From NCBI GenBank assembly GCA_014378525.1, contig JACMNL010000071.1, positions 1 through 58,236 on the forward strand: a stretch of 58,236 nt of DNA, given 5' to 3'. The stretch's first letter is position 1, and every line of letters begins with the position of its first letter. A program made the position numbers and the translations under genes. A model generated the notes under the pieces. It had not been told where the DNA came from, searched no databases, and saw nothing but the letters and a program-made list of their open reading frames with translations. Source of the DNA: Bacteriovorax sp. (GTDB taxonomy: Bacteria > Bdellovibrionota > Bacteriovoracia > Bacteriovoracales > Bacteriovoracaceae). Positions 16,946-26,655 of the stretch are shown one piece after another.

Positions 16946-18256
16946 TTGAAAAAGACTTATGTACTGGACACTAACGTCCTTCTTTTTGACCCTGCTGCCT
17001 TTAGAAAATTCGGCAAAAACACAGTCTTTATCCCTCTGATCGTTATCGAAGAAATTGATCGTTTCAAAAAAGATCAAAACGAAAACGGAAGAAACGCCAG
17101 AAACTTCTCACGCTTCATTGATGATTTAAGATCTCAAGGGCCACTTGCTCAAGGTGTGACATTAGATAGCGGCGGAACGCTGATCGTTTCTGTGGATTTA
17201 ATTGTTAACGATAAAAGTCTTCCGATTGATGTAACAATCAACGACAACCTGATTTTATCAAGTGCACTTGCACTTAAATTAAAAGGTGAAGACGTTCTTC
17301 TTGTAACTAAAGATATCAACCTACGTCTGAAAGCAGATATTCTCGGAGTACCTGCAGATGACTACGGTCAGATGGATGTTACGTTCGAAGAACTTTATTC
17401 AGGACAAAGAACATTTGAAGTTTCAGGTGAGAGACTAAAGGAATACGAAGCCAATCGTTTTCTTGCTCTTGATGAAGATGAGACAATGGGTGTTTTTGCC
17501 AATGAATATTTCATACTTCAGGAATTCCACAACCCAAGAAGAAGACTTCTTGGAAGATATCACCAGGGTAAAAAAGGAATTGTTCCTTTAATTTCTCTTC
17601 GTGAAGGTATCTGGGGAATTTATCCAAAAAACGTTGAACAACAATTTGCTCTCGATGCTCTTTTAAATGATGAGATCGCTCTTGTCTCTCTTGTTGGTAA
17701 AGCGGGAACTGGTAAAACACTTCTTGCGATCGCAGCGGGTTTAGAAAAAGCAATCGTTCAGGGAAAATACTCTCGTCTATTAGTCTCTCGTCCAATCCAG
17801 CCGATGGGACGCGACCTTGGTTATTTACCAGGGGACGTAAACGAAAAGTTAGCTCCATGGATGCAGCCGATCTTCGACAACATGGATTTCCTTTTCAATC
17901 AAAACCGAAAACAGGCAGGGACTTCATACGAAGAACTTATCAACCAGGGTATGTTACACGTTGAACCTCTGACTTATATTCGTGGTAGATCAATTCCAGG
18001 CCAGTACCTGATTGTCGATGAAGCGCAGAACTTATCTCCACACGAAGTTAAGACTATCGTGACTCGTGCAGGTGAAGGCACAAAAATCGTTTTAACGGGT
18101 GACCCGCAACAGATCGATTCACCTTATCTTGATGAAACGAACAACGGTCTTGCTTACGTTGTAGAACGCTTAAAGACTGAAGATATTATTGCTCACACAA
18201 CACTGAAGGTTGGTGAGAGATCTCCTCTTTCTGAAGTTGCTTCGAAACTTTTATAA
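16946..18256 (+). CDS. PIN domain-PhoH family ATPase (PhoH2/YlaK type)
   Basis: The N-terminal PIN nuclease domain (residues 1-140) has YVLDTNVLLFDP, INDNLILSSAL and LLVTKDINLRLKA, which hold the conserved acidic residues. The C-terminal PhoH ATPase domain (about 225-435) has Walker A GKAGTGKT at 251-258, SRPIQPMGRDLGYLPGD and Walker B-type IVDEAQN, then LTGDPQQID. PhoH2 proteins are described as RNA helicase/ribonucleases. TTG 16946 gives the best spacing to GGAGG (five bases); an adjacent TTG at 16943 would add one residue. The protein is likely cytoplasmic. Confidence 0.9.
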   Translation: MKKTYVLDTNVLLFDPAAFRKFGKNTVFIPLIVIEEIDRFKKDQNENGRNARNFSRFIDDLRSQGPLAQGVTLDSGGTLIVSVDLIVNDKSLPIDVTINDNLILSSALALKLKGEDVLLVTKDINLRLKADILGVPADDYGQMDVTFEELYSGQRTFEVSGERLKEYEANRFLALDEDETMGVFANEYFILQEFHNPRRRLLGRYHQGKKGIVPLISLREGIWGIYPKNVEQQFALDALLNDEIALVSLVGKAGTGKTLLAIAAGLEKAIVQGKYSRLLVSRPIQPMGRDLGYLPGDVNEKLAPWMQPIFDNMDFLFNQNRKQAGTSYEELINQGMLHVEPLTYIRGRSIPGQYLIVDEAQNLSPHEVKTIVTRAGEGTKIVLTGDPQQIDSPYLDETNNGLAYVVERLKTEDIIAHTTLKVGERSPLSEVASKLL

Positions 18257-18272
18257 GTTTGGACAAAAATAA

Positions 18273-18842
18273 ATGAGCGACCCTAGGTTACAAAGAAAAT
18301 TTCTACGTGCTCCCCTCAAATCGACATCACTGTATGTCGACGGGGAGCATGTTTTTAAATCGCGCATCCTGAATGTTTCAGAAGGCGGGGTTTTGCTTTC
18401 AGAATTACCGCATATTCCTGAGATCAATTCACTTCCGATCGCACTTAACCTGATTCACTACCCAAGATTTCAAACTCTCTCACTTGAGCAGTTGAAACAG
18501 CTGTCAGTTGATGATTTTCCACGCTCGATTGTGAAGACTAAAGTGCGCATGGTAAGAACTTTTGAAAATCAAAGTAATGTCGACCGCGTTTTCATTAATT
18601 TCATCGGCTGCGAATTTTACAATACTGATCCCGAATTCAAGATGATCATTTTTCAATATGTGGAAACGTTTGCGAAGAATACAGTTTATCTTTTAAGTCT
18701 TTTTGAATCGCTTGGAAACAGAGTCGAGCAGCTGGAGACACTTAGAACTGTGGCCCATTTACTCGGGTATGACCGTCGTATGAAAGTTCCGCTCCTTCGT
18801 GCAAAAGTTCTTCATGACTATCAGAGTTTAGAGAGTCTTTAG
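18273..18842 (+). CDS. PilZ domain protein, likely c-di-GMP binding
   Basis: This 189-residue protein opens with RKFLRAPL, the RxxxR motif, followed about 30 residues later by NVSEGGVLL, matching the (D/N)xSxxG motif. Together they bind cyclic di-GMP. The C-terminal half is helical (about 130-189) with no recognised output domain. It lies 16 bases after the PIN-PhoH gene and is probably co-transcribed. The ribosome site is weak. Which process it controls is unknown. Confidence 0.82.
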   Translation: MSDPRLQRKFLRAPLKSTSLYVDGEHVFKSRILNVSEGGVLLSELPHIPEINSLPIALNLIHYPRFQTLSLEQLKQLSVDDFPRSIVKTKVRMVRTFENQSNVDRVFINFIGCEFYNTDPEFKMIIFQYVETFAKNTVYLLSLFESLGNRVEQLETLRTVAHLLGYDRRMKVPLLRAKVLHDYQSLESL

Positions 18843-18927
18843 CAGGCATTTTTTTCCCTCAAACCAAAATCCTCACAATCACTAACCAACCTCTATTTAA
18901 TTCCGATTAGTTTGACAGAGGTTGCAC

Positions 18928-19461
18928 ATGTTTCCAAAGTTTTTAATTTTGATGGTTTGTATTTTGCTTTCTTTTGAAGTTTTTTCAGAAGAGGCGATTG
19001 AAAATATTCCAAGAGAAAAAACAAAAATCTTAAATAACTGGGAAGTTGTTTCAGGTCTAAAAAGTGTCAATGAAAAAAAATACAAAGGTAGTCAGAAAGA
19101 AATTTTTAAAAAACAAAAAGGGCAAGTTATGCTCAAGCGCACCCGAAGAAAAGGACAAGCGTTGTTGAATGTTGAAAATGAAGATGAAGCTCAGGTTGTT
19201 TATAATCCGAAAAGGAGAGCATCCGGAACTATCGATGGAACACTGATTATTTACTTTAATCAGATGGTGGATCAAAAAGAAGTCCTGAAAAATTTCCCTA
19301 TAAAAAAAATGCGCCAGGAAGCTGGCCTGAAGTTCGGCATTTATAAAGTGAAGGCCGGCAATGATATTGAAAAAGTAGTAGAGGACTTAAAAAAAGATCC
19401 GCGAGTTAATAACGTAGAGGTCGAAGTACTCTCCAGTAATAGAAGTATAAAACCACTATGA
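18928..19461 (+). CDS. Secreted protein with inhibitor I9/subtilase-propeptide-like domain
   Basis: This 177-residue protein has a signal peptide (about 1-18) and a basic middle part (KRTRRKGQALL). Residues about 98-168 run TLIIYFNQM...LKFGIYKVKAG...KKDPRVNNVEVEV. This beta-alpha-beta pattern, ending in 'dp.V..ve', is that of subtilisin propeptides and I9 inhibitors. It overlaps the downstream subtilase gene by four bases (ATGA), so the two are made together. It may act in trans as the chaperone or inhibitor that the subtilase lacks next to its catalytic domain. ATG 18928 with AGAGG six bases upstream is preferred over TTG 18922. Confidence 0.7.
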   Translation: MFPKFLILMVCILLSFEVFSEEAIENIPREKTKILNNWEVVSGLKSVNEKKYKGSQKEIFKKQKGQVMLKRTRRKGQALLNVENEDEAQVVYNPKRRASGTIDGTLIIYFNQMVDQKEVLKNFPIKKMRQEAGLKFGIYKVKAGNDIEKVVEDLKKDPRVNNVEVEVLSSNRSIKPL

Positions 19462-22400
19462 AAATAATCGTTTTCATTTTATTACTTTTTACTCTTGGCG
19501 GATGTCTCGTCAAGAAGCCTGACGTTCCAGACTCTATCGTTTATGAAATTTCTTTCAGCGGTGCTCCTGTCTACGATGATTTATCAAATACTGTTACCTT
19601 CAAAGTAAATTATAAAAATGCCAAATCAATATCGCTGGTAAATGCCAATGTCACTTTAGTTAAAACCGGAACACTGACAGGAATTGCCAATGTTTCAGGT
19701 GACGGGCTTGAATCCAGAACTATTACAGTTTCTGATTTGAATGGAGTCGGAACAATCGCTGTCAGTATTGCAGGCGGTACGGCACTTTATTCAAAAACAA
19801 TTTCTGCCAAGGCCATTGGCCCTTCGGCCGCATATACAATGGTCCATACTCCACCGGCAATCACAATTTCAACTCCAAGTCCTGCACGTTCAGCAAGTGG
19901 GCCAGTATCTTTTACTGTTAATTATACAAATGCGACTGCAGTTGTTCTTGATTCATCTTTTATTACGCTTGTTAAAACTGGAACTGCAGACGCAGTTTTT
20001 TCTGTAACGGGTTCAGGATTTTCTAGAACTGTAACTTTAAGCAGTATGACAGGATCGGGGACTATTGGATTTTCCATTGCGACTGATTCAGCTCTCAGTA
20101 GCACAGGTATTTATTCTTCAAGTACATCTTCACTTGTTCCTGTGACAGTCGATAATGCTCCTCCTGTTATTTCTTTTTCAAGTCCATCGGCCTCTATTTC
20201 GAGTGCAGGCCCAGTCAGTTATACTGTCAGTTATACTGAGCAGCCGGCGATATCTTTGACGACAGGAAAAATCACCTTAAATAAAACGGGAACTGCTGAT
20301 GGAGTCGTCAGTGTTTCTGGCAGCGGAAATCTTCAAAGAACAGTATCTATATCGAGCCTAAGCGGAAATGGAACTCTCGGGATTTCTCTTGCGGCCAATA
20401 CTGCTGTTGATGATGTTGGAAACGTATCTCTTGCAGCTGGGCCTTCTACCACTTTTACAGTTGATACAATTCCTCCGACATTTACGGTGTCAGCTCCATC
20501 AGTAACAGTTACAAATAGCGGGCCGGTAACTTACAACGTATCATATACCGGTGCTTCATCAGTTACACTCACTTCTTCAAATATTGTTTTAAATAAAACA
20601 GGAACAGCGAATGCGACAGTCGCAGTCAGTGGAACAGGATCCACTACAAGGACAGTGACTTTAAGTAGTATTACGGGTGATGGAACATTAGGTTTCACGA
20701 TAGGTGCCAATACTGCAACGGACTCGGCCGGAAATTATGCTGTTGCTGGAAGCGCTTCTGGAACTTTTAATGTCGACAATACAGCTTCAGGAATTTCATT
20801 CTCAGCTCCTTCACTGGCCACTACAAATAATGGTACTGTTACTTTTACAGTGACCTATAGTGATGCTGCTTCAATTTCTCTTATTGATTCCGATGTCATT
20901 TTAAATAAAACAGGAACAGCAAACGGAACGGCGACCGTCACTGGTAGCGGTTCAACAACAAGAACAATTACAATCACTGGTGTAACCGGAAATGGAACTA
21001 TTGGTGTAAAACTCGCTGCAGGTACGGCCATTGATACGTCAGGAAATTTAGCGCTAGCGAGCGGAAGTTCTTCAAATTTTATTGTTGATAACGTTAGGCC
21101 TACACTGGCGATCTCAGCTCCCTCTGCACTCATAAGTAAAACGGGGCCAATAACTTATACAATAACTTACTCAGGTGCGACGGCGATTTCATTGGCGGCC
21201 GGTAATATAACTTTAAATAAAACAGGAACTGCTGACGGATTGGTTGCTGTAACAGGTACCGGGATAACAACAAGAACTGTTACTATCAGCGGTATTACCG
21301 GAGATGGTACTCTTGGAATCTCATTGGCAGCAGCAACGGCCACTGACGATGCGGGAAATGCTTCACTCGCTTCATCTGCTTCGACAACTTTCGCCGCTGA
21401 CAATACTCCGCCGCCAATCTCAATTGGTACTCCTTCAAAACTTGGAACAACTTCAGGTCCAGTAACCTACACTATAACGTATTCTGGAGCATCTGCGGTC
21501 TCTCTTACTTCAGCTAATGTGACATTAAATAAAACTGGAAGTGCCAACGGAACAGTTGCCGTCTCTGGAAGTGGAACAACTACAAGAGTTGTCACAATTT
21601 CCGGAGTGACAGGAAACGGTTCACTAGGAATTTCAATAGCAGCAGGAACTGCAGTAGATGTGGCAGGAAATTCTGCAATATCTCCGTCTGCTTCATCAAC
21701 CGTGTATGTAACAGACGATCCATTATTTTCATTCAGCTGGCATTTATACAACTATGGACAGACTTCTTTTTCAACAGGGGCCGGGTTCGCGGGTTATGAT
21801 TTGAATATCCTCGGAAGTTATAAAAATGGATTTAAAGGTGCAGGAATAAATGTTCTAGTTTCTGATACCGGAGTAGAGGCGACACACGAAGATCTTGCTG
21901 CTAATTATTTGAGCGGATCAGTGAGTGTTGATTTTGTGAATGGAACAACGCCGAGCTTTTTAAATTCTACAGCACTGCCTGATTACACCGATGCTGAAAG
22001 TTTTCACGGCACTTCAGTGGCCGGATTAATTGCAGCGGCCTCCGGAAATGGACTTGGCGGACAAGGTGTAGCACCGTCTGCAAAAATCGCGAGCGCCAAC
22101 TTTCTTCGCTCTGGTGGAACGCTGACAGAAGAGCTTGCACAGATCGACGGAAATTTTTCGATCATCAATCAAAGCTGGGGTTATAGTCAATGTGCTATTA
22201 CGACTCCGGACGCAGCTTATGAAGCGAAGATGAAAACAGACAGAAAAATATATATTAAGTCTGCAGGAAATAGTTTTGATCAGGCCATGAATGAATGTGG
22301 CGGACCAAATGTGATGAGACATGGTAGTTCTGTGGTGGATGCCATGGATAACAATCCGTACATGATTATTGTAGCTGCTATGAATGCACGTGGATTGAAA

Positions 22401-23267
22401 TCATCTTATTCTTCTCCAGGATCAAATATCTGGATTACTGGAATGGGCGGAGAGTACGGTGATACGGCACCTGCGATGATTACAACAGACTTAGGCGGCT
22501 GCACGTATGGATCGTCTCCAGCATTTGCTTACAACAGTTTTCAGCTATCCTCTCATCCGCTCAATACACAATGTAAATATACGTCCGTGATGAACGGAAC
22601 TTCTTCTGCTGCTCCAATTTTATCCGGAGTTGTGGCGATGCTTTTAAGTGCGAATAACACTTTAACTGCGAGAGATGTAAAACATATTCTAGCAACGACT
22701 GCGCGGAAAATTAATCCGACAGCAGGTGCCACAGTTAATGCATATGCCACTGCACTTTCAGGTCACGTATGGCAGCAGGGATGGGTTACAAACGCAGCTG
22801 GATATCCATTTCATAACTATTATGGATTCGGTCTTGCGGATGTGGATGCGGCGGTTGCGATGGCCACTGGCGGATACAGTGCGCTTCCTGTAGAAGTGCA
22901 AACAAATTACGTCAATTCAGGGACAGTCAATCTGGCAATTCCTGATAATAGTGCAACAGGTGTTCAGAGTTCAATCACTACAGCTTCTACACTTACTGTT
23001 GAGGCCATACAGATTAAAACTCATATCACTCATGCAGATATCGGACAGCTTGGTATTGAAGTAACTTCACCCAGCGGAACAAAAAGTATTATTCTGAATA
23101 TAAATAATTCGCTTCTGGGGCTTGCTGATTTTTCTAATGAAGTTTTTTTATCAAATGCTTTTTACGGCGAAACTGCGACAGGTATATGGAAAGTAAAAAT
23201 TATAGACGGGCTTAGCGGTACTACTGGAACTTTGCATGACTGGGACTTAAATATCATCGGGCATTAA
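19458..23267 (+). CDS. Lipoprotein subtilisin-like serine protease with seven repeats and P domain
   Basis: The 1269-residue protein starts with a lipobox (LGGC, Cys near 16), so it should be tethered to a membrane. Seven repeats of about 104 residues follow (about 25-750), each with a core such as LNKTGTADGVVSVSGSG and a linker like TVDNTPP, resembling bacterial Ig-like stalks. The S8 catalytic domain has Asp803 (VSDTGVEATHEDL), His850 (FHGTSVAGL), oxyanion Asn938 (SAGNS) and Ser1049 (MNGTSSAAP), so the triad is complete. A proprotein-convertase P domain ends the protein (IGQLGIEVTSPSGT...WDLNIIGH). No propeptide lies between the stalk and the catalytic domain. Likely role: surface protease held away from the membrane. 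Confidence 0.92.
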   Translation: MKIIVFILLLFTLGGCLVKKPDVPDSIVYEISFSGAPVYDDLSNTVTFKVNYKNAKSISLVNANVTLVKTGTLTGIANVSGDGLESRTITVSDLNGVGTIAVSIAGGTALYSKTISAKAIGPSAAYTMVHTPPAITISTPSPARSASGPVSFTVNYTNATAVVLDSSFITLVKTGTADAVFSVTGSGFSRTVTLSSMTGSGTIGFSIATDSALSSTGIYSSSTSSLVPVTVDNAPPVISFSSPSASISSAGPVSYTVSYTEQPAISLTTGKITLNKTGTADGVVSVSGSGNLQRTVSISSLSGNGTLGISLAANTAVDDVGNVSLAAGPSTTFTVDTIPPTFTVSAPSVTVTNSGPVTYNVSYTGASSVTLTSSNIVLNKTGTANATVAVSGTGSTTRTVTLSSITGDGTLGFTIGANTATDSAGNYAVAGSASGTFNVDNTASGISFSAPSLATTNNGTVTFTVTYSDAASISLIDSDVILNKTGTANGTATVTGSGSTTRTITITGVTGNGTIGVKLAAGTAIDTSGNLALASGSSSNFIVDNVRPTLAISAPSALISKTGPITYTITYSGATAISLAAGNITLNKTGTADGLVAVTGTGITTRTVTISGITGDGTLGISLAAATATDDAGNASLASSASTTFAADNTPPPISIGTPSKLGTTSGPVTYTITYSGASAVSLTSANVTLNKTGSANGTVAVSGSGTTTRVVTISGVTGNGSLGISIAAGTAVDVAGNSAISPSASSTVYVTDDPLFSFSWHLYNYGQTSFSTGAGFAGYDLNILGSYKNGFKGAGINVLVSDTGVEATHEDLAANYLSGSVSVDFVNGTTPSFLNSTALPDYTDAESFHGTSVAGLIAAASGNGLGGQGVAPSAKIASANFLRSGGTLTEELAQIDGNFSIINQSWGYSQCAITTPDAAYEAKMKTDRKIYIKSAGNSFDQAMNECGGPNVMRHGSSVVDAMDNNPYMIIVAAMNARGLKSSYSSPGSNIWITGMGGEYGDTAPAMITTDLGGCTYGSSPAFAYNSFQLSSHPLNTQCKYTSVMNGTSSAAPILSGVVAMLLSANNTLTARDVKHILATTARKINPTAGATVNAYATALSGHVWQQGWVTNAAGYPFHNYYGFGLADVDAAVAMATGGYSALPVEVQTNYVNSGTVNLAIPDNSATGVQSSITTASTLTVEAIQIKTHITHADIGQLGIEVTSPSGTKSIILNINNSLLGLADFSNEVFLSNAFYGETATGIWKVKIIDGLSGTTGTLHDWDLNIIGH
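19855..21715 (+). repeat. Tandem coding repeats in the subtilase stalk, period about 312 bases
   Basis: Unit boundaries recur at about 19855, 20155, 20474, 20788, 21099 and 21411, with a diverged first unit before 19855. DNA phrases such as TTAAATAAAACAGGAAC recur in the later units. The central units are closest to one another, which fits internal duplication followed by drift. Confidence 0.8.
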
Positions 23268-23277
23268 GTGAAAACTT

Positions 23278-23318
23278 AAATTCTGCTTTAACAAATTTTT
23301 ATCGTTAAAGCAGAATTT
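23278..23318. terminator. Bidirectional terminator between subtilase and small coiled-coil gene
   Basis: A perfect 15-pair inverted repeat runs from AAATTCTGCTTTAAC (23278-23292) to GTTAAAGCAGAATTT (23304-23318) with an 11-base loop. It lies exactly between two convergent genes. The stem ends are A/T-rich in both directions. Confidence 0.75.
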
Positions 23319-23326
23319 ACAACTAA

Positions 23327-23608
23327 CTAATGAAGCTTGTCCTCGATAGATTTTTTAAGATCTTTAACCGAGTCAGCAAGGTGTCTTGATTCTTTTTCTA
23401 AACGTGTTGTGAACTCATTCATCATAAGTTTTGTTCTAGAAAAAAGATCGTCTACTTCTTCGCTTCTTTTAATTTGATCCATTAGCGAGTTAGACTCATT
23501 CATTAAATCATTGAAGCTTAAAACCTTAAGGTAATCAGAGAAGTTTCCTTCTCTCTTAGCGTTTTTCCATTGATCTAGACTGACTAGATTCTCACCATCG
23601 ATATTCAT
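23327..23608 (-). CDS. Small coiled-coil protein of unknown function
   Basis: This 93-residue, highly charged protein is predicted to be mostly helical, with a heptad-like pattern in the second half (LMDQIKRSEEVDDLFSRTK, then FTTRLEKESRHLADSVKDL). There is no signal peptide or membrane helix. GGGGGA eight bases before the ATG is a strong ribosome site, supporting a real gene. It faces the subtilase gene and sits next to peroxiredoxin on the same strand, separated from it by a terminator. No function can be assigned. Confidence 0.7.
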   Translation of the reverse strand: MNIDGENLVSLDQWKNAKREGNFSDYLKVLSFNDLMNESNSLMDQIKRSEEVDDLFSRTKLMMNEFTTRLEKESRHLADSVKDLKKSIEDKLH

Positions 23609-23769
23609 TTATTAATCCCCCAAAGATTTTCAGCTTTATCCACTATGGAAGACGGTTATTCAAATCTATTACGGTGAGGATGAAGAAATTATATGATTGG
23701 CGGTGAGTAACAATAAAAAGTATGTATTTCATTGGAGAAAATCACAGTTTGTGAAGAGATTCCAGAGGC

Positions 23770-23794
23770 AAAAAGGGAGAGTTTTCACTCTCCC
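23770..23794 (-). terminator. Terminator after the peroxiredoxin gene
   Basis: On the minus strand GGGAGAGT and ACTCTCCC form an eight-pair stem with a four-base loop followed by TTTTT. It lies ten bases past the peroxiredoxin stop codon. Confidence 0.88.
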
Positions 23795-23803
23795 ATATAA
23801 AAA

Positions 23804-24391
23804 TTACTTAAGCGTTTTAAAGTATTCTTGTGATCCTTTTGGATCAGCTTTCATTGTCGCTTTTCCTTTTGTCCAGCCAGCAGGGCAAACTTCACCGTGC
23901 TTAGCTGTGTACTGGTAAGCTTCAACTGTACGAAGAACTTCATCAACATTTCTTCCTACTGAAAGATTGTTAACTGTACATGTCTGAACAATGTTTTTAT
24001 CGTCGATTACGAACACACCACGAAGTGCCACAGCGTCGTCAGCTAGAACGTCGTATGAGCGTGCAATGTTCTTTGTAAGGTCAGCAAGGATAGGGTGTAC
24101 CATTTTCCCCAATCCACCTTTGTTACGCTCCATTTGAGTCCACGCAAGGTGAGAGAAGGCAGAATCTACAGAGCATCCAATCACTTCGCAGTTCATTTCT
24201 TTGAACTTTGAAAGGTTGTCTTCGAAGGCCGTGATTTCTGTCGGGCATACGAATGTAAAATCTAGAGGGTAGAAGTATAGAACTTTCCATTTACCTGCAA
24301 AGTCTTTGTGTAGAGAAAGGTTTTTGATTTCTCCGTTAACCACAGCTTCAGCTGTGAAATCGGGAGCAGTTTTACCAACAAGTCTAGACAT
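23804..24391 (-). CDS. 2-Cys peroxiredoxin (Prx1/AhpC type)
   Basis: This thiol peroxidase reduces hydrogen peroxide and alkyl peroxides. The peroxidatic Cys49 lies in DFTFVCPTE and the resolving Cys169 in GEVCPAGW, the typical 2-Cys pair. GGLG near residue 94 plus the C-terminal YF (EYFKTLK) are the features linked to peroxide-sensitive 'eukaryotic-type' Prx1. The chosen ATG gives MSRLVGKTAPDF with GGAGG five bases upstream; an ATG 12 bases earlier overlaps that site. It is divergent from clpP and transcribed alone between its promoter and terminator. No ahpF is nearby, so thioredoxin is the likely reductant. Confidence 0.94.
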   Translation of the reverse strand: MSRLVGKTAPDFTAEAVVNGEIKNLSLHKDFAGKWKVLYFYPLDFTFVCPTEITAFEDNLSKFKEMNCEVIGCSVDSAFSHLAWTQMERNKGGLGKMVHPILADLTKNIARSYDVLADDAVALRGVFVIDDKNIVQTCTVNNLSVGRNVDEVLRTVEAYQYTAKHGEVCPAGWTKGKATMKADPKGSQEYFKTLK

Positions 24392-24446
24392 GGGAGCCTC
24401 CATAAAAAGTAGTTAATGAGCATTAGGAACCGAAAAGATACCCGTA

Positions 24447-24475
24447 ACTTTAATCGTCTGGGCCCCTAAGATCAA
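24447..24475 (-). promoter_or_regulatory. Candidate sigma70-type promoter for peroxiredoxin
   Basis: Reading the minus strand, TTGATC is followed after 17 bases by TAAAGT. The spacer contains the palindrome GGGCCC. The start would fall about 45-50 bases before the ATG. No peroxide-regulator site was identified. Confidence 0.4.
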
Positions 24476-24624
24476 GTCTAAATGCAACCTAAAAACTAAA
24501 AATAACGCATACTTATCTTCTATCAATTTATAATTTTTTGGATCAAAATAGTTAAAGATTCAAGGCTTAGGTGCCGATAAATCTATGAATTGAAAATTGC
24601 GATTACACTACTATGGAGAAAAAA

Positions 24625-25245
24625 ATGGATCCAAAAGCTTATATCCCGAACCCGATTGTTATTGAGCAAACTGCAAGAGGTGAGCGCCAGTACGATATTT
24701 ATTCTCGTCTACTTTTAGATAGAATTATCTTTTTAGGTACAGAAGTTAACGATACGGTAGCGAATTTAATCATGGCACAGATGATGTTCCTAGAGCAGTC
24801 TGATGCTGAAGCGCCAATTCACTTTTACATCAATTCTCCAGGGGGGTCAGTGTACGCTGGTCTTGGTATTTACGATATTATGCAACACATTTCATGTCCG
24901 GTTTATACTTACTGCGTAGGTATGGCCGCTTCAATGGGATCTCTTTTATTAACTGCAGGAGCTGCAGGATTCCGTCACTCAATGCCACACTCACGTATCA
25001 TGATTCACCAGCCATTAGGTGGAGCAAGAGGGCAGGCGTCTGATATTCAGATCCAGGCCAACGAGATTCAGGACCTGAAAAAACAGTTAAATGGAATTTA
25101 CGTGCGTCACACGAGTGCTGGTATGACTATGGAGCGCATTGAAAAAGAGACAGATCGTGATAACTATTTAAATCCATCGAAAGCAATCGAGCTGGGATTG
25201 ATCGACGTGATCATTGATAAGTCTGGAAGAAAATTAAAAAAATAA
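24625..25245 (+). CDS. clpP: ATP-dependent Clp protease proteolytic subunit ClpP
   Basis: ClpP forms a 14-subunit serine-protease chamber fed by ClpX. The catalytic triad is visible: Ser103 in GMAASMGS, His128 in MIHQP and Asp179 in [23 protein letters not shown] lines the active site. ATG 24625 is preferred because GGAG (24615-24618) sits six bases upstream; ATG 24613 overlaps that site. The 206-residue length is normal. clpX follows after 39 bases, the usual operon order, and peroxiredoxin is divergent. Confidence 0.96.
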   Translation: MDPKAYIPNPIVIEQTARGERQYDIYSRLLLDRIIFLGTEVNDTVANLIMAQMMFLEQSDAEAPIHFYINSPGGSVYAGLGIYDIMQHISCPVYTYCVGMAASMGSLLLTAGAAGFRHSMPHSRIMIHQPLGGARGQASDIQIQANEIQDLKKQLNGIYVRHTSAGMTMERIEKETDRDNYLNPSKAIELGLIDVIIDKSGRKLKK

Positions 25246-25284
25246 TTGGGTTCGTAGAAAAGCATATAGCGAAGGAAAATAGAG

Positions 25285-26598
25285 ATGACAAAAGACAAAG
25301 CGAATTTCGGAAGTGCTCTTCACTGTAATTTTTGTGGGAAATCACAAAAAGAAGTTAAGAAGTTAATCGCAGGACCTGGTTGCTATATTTGCGACGAGTG
25401 TATCGAGCTATGTAACGATATTATTTTTGAAGATTCACAAAAATCAAATGCAAAAGCTGTAGTTGATAATGTTCCAAAGCCTCATGAGATTAAAGCTCAC
25501 TTGGATAACTATGTTATCGGACAAGACAGAGCGAAAAAAATTATCTCGGTTGCGGTTCATAACCACTACAAGAGAATTGCCCACAAGACGGGTGACTCAC
25601 GAAAAGGTGATGCAGTTGAACTGGCAAAATCAAACATCCTTTTAGCTGGGCCAACTGGTTCCGGTAAAACTCTTATCGCACAATCTCTTGCGAAGTTTCT
25701 GAACGTTCCATTTGCCATTGCAGATGCAACGTCATTAACTGAAGCAGGGTACGTTGGAGAAGACGTTGAGAACATCATTTTAAACCTTCTTCAAAACTGT
25801 GACTTCGATGTTGAACGCGCTCAACGCGGAATCGTTTATATTGACGAGATTGATAAGATTGCAAGAAAATCTGAAAACCCGTCGATCACTCGTGACGTTT
25901 CAGGTGAAGGTGTTCAGCAAGCTCTTTTAAAAATCGTAGAAGGAACTATTGCTTCTGTTCCACCGAAAGGCGGCCGCAAGCATCCTCAACAGGAATTTAT
26001 CCAGGTTGATACAAAAAATATTCTTTTCATTTGTGCCGGTGCCTTCGTAGGTCTGGATAAAATTATCGAAAAGCGTATGACAAAAAGACCAATGGGTCTG
26101 ATCTCGGAGAAATCTGAAATCGCTCAATCAGTGATTGAAAAACTTGGTGGTATCGAGCCTGAGGATCTTTCGAAGTTCGGATTAATTCCAGAGTTCATCG
26201 GACGTCTTCCAGTAAACGCTATGTTAACTGAACTTGATGAAGCAGCACTTGTTTCAATTTTAACTGAACCAAAAAATGCTTTAACTAAACAGTACATGAA
26301 ACTTTTTGAATACGAAGGAATCGAACTTGAGTTCGAAGCTGACGCTCTAAAAGAAGTTGCACGTCAGGCACTTGATAGAAGAACAGGAGCACGTGGTCTT
26401 CGCGCGATTCTTGAGCAGTCAATGTTAGACGTCATGTACGACATTCCTTCAAACGAAAAAGTTTGTAAGGTTATCGTGACAATGGATTCTGTAACTGGAA
26501 GAGGAACTCCGAAAGTTATCGAAGGGCCAAGAAAAGTTCCGGCAGCATCCTCTGCTACAACAGCTGTTGCTCCTAAGAAAACTGTCGAGTCAGCTTAA
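25285..26598 (+). CDS. clpX: ATP-dependent Clp protease ATPase subunit ClpX
   Basis: ClpX unfolds tagged proteins and passes them to ClpP. The N-terminal C4 zinc finger is clear (CNFCGKS and CDECIELC). The AAA+ domain has Walker A GPTGSGKT near 122-129, [15 protein letters not shown], Walker [12 protein letters not shown], the IGF-type ClpP-binding loop region and sensor 2 (RRTGARGLR). It is 437 residues, with a short Ala/Thr-rich tail beyond the usual end. It is co-transcribed with clpP and ends at a strong terminator. Confidence 0.96.
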   Translation: MTKDKANFGSALHCNFCGKSQKEVKKLIAGPGCYICDECIELCNDIIFEDSQKSNAKAVVDNVPKPHEIKAHLDNYVIGQDRAKKIISVAVHNHYKRIAHKTGDSRKGDAVELAKSNILLAGPTGSGKTLIAQSLAKFLNVPFAIADATSLTEAGYVGEDVENIILNLLQNCDFDVERAQRGIVYIDEIDKIARKSENPSITRDVSGEGVQQALLKIVEGTIASVPPKGGRKHPQQEFIQVDTKNILFICAGAFVGLDKIIEKRMTKRPMGLISEKSEIAQSVIEKLGGIEPEDLSKFGLIPEFIGRLPVNAMLTELDEAALVSILTEPKNALTKQYMKLFEYEGIELEFEADALKEVARQALDRRTGARGLRAILEQSMLDVMYDIPSNEKVCKVIVTMDSVTGRGTPKVIEGPRKVPAASSATTAVAPKKTVESA

Positions 26599-26625
26599 CT
26601 AAAAATTCTGAAAATTTTTTATAGA

Positions 26626-26655
26626 GGCCGCTATTTTTAGCGGCCTTTTTTTTTG
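26626..26655 (+). terminator. Intrinsic terminator after clpX
   Basis: GGCCGCTA pairs with TAGCGGCC around a TTTT loop, followed by nine or more Ts. Confidence 0.93.

Noticed and set aside
20855-21751. Antisense open frames rich in Val/Pro/Ala in the subtilase repeats
   Set aside because: They recur with the period of the coding repeats and are a by-product of them.
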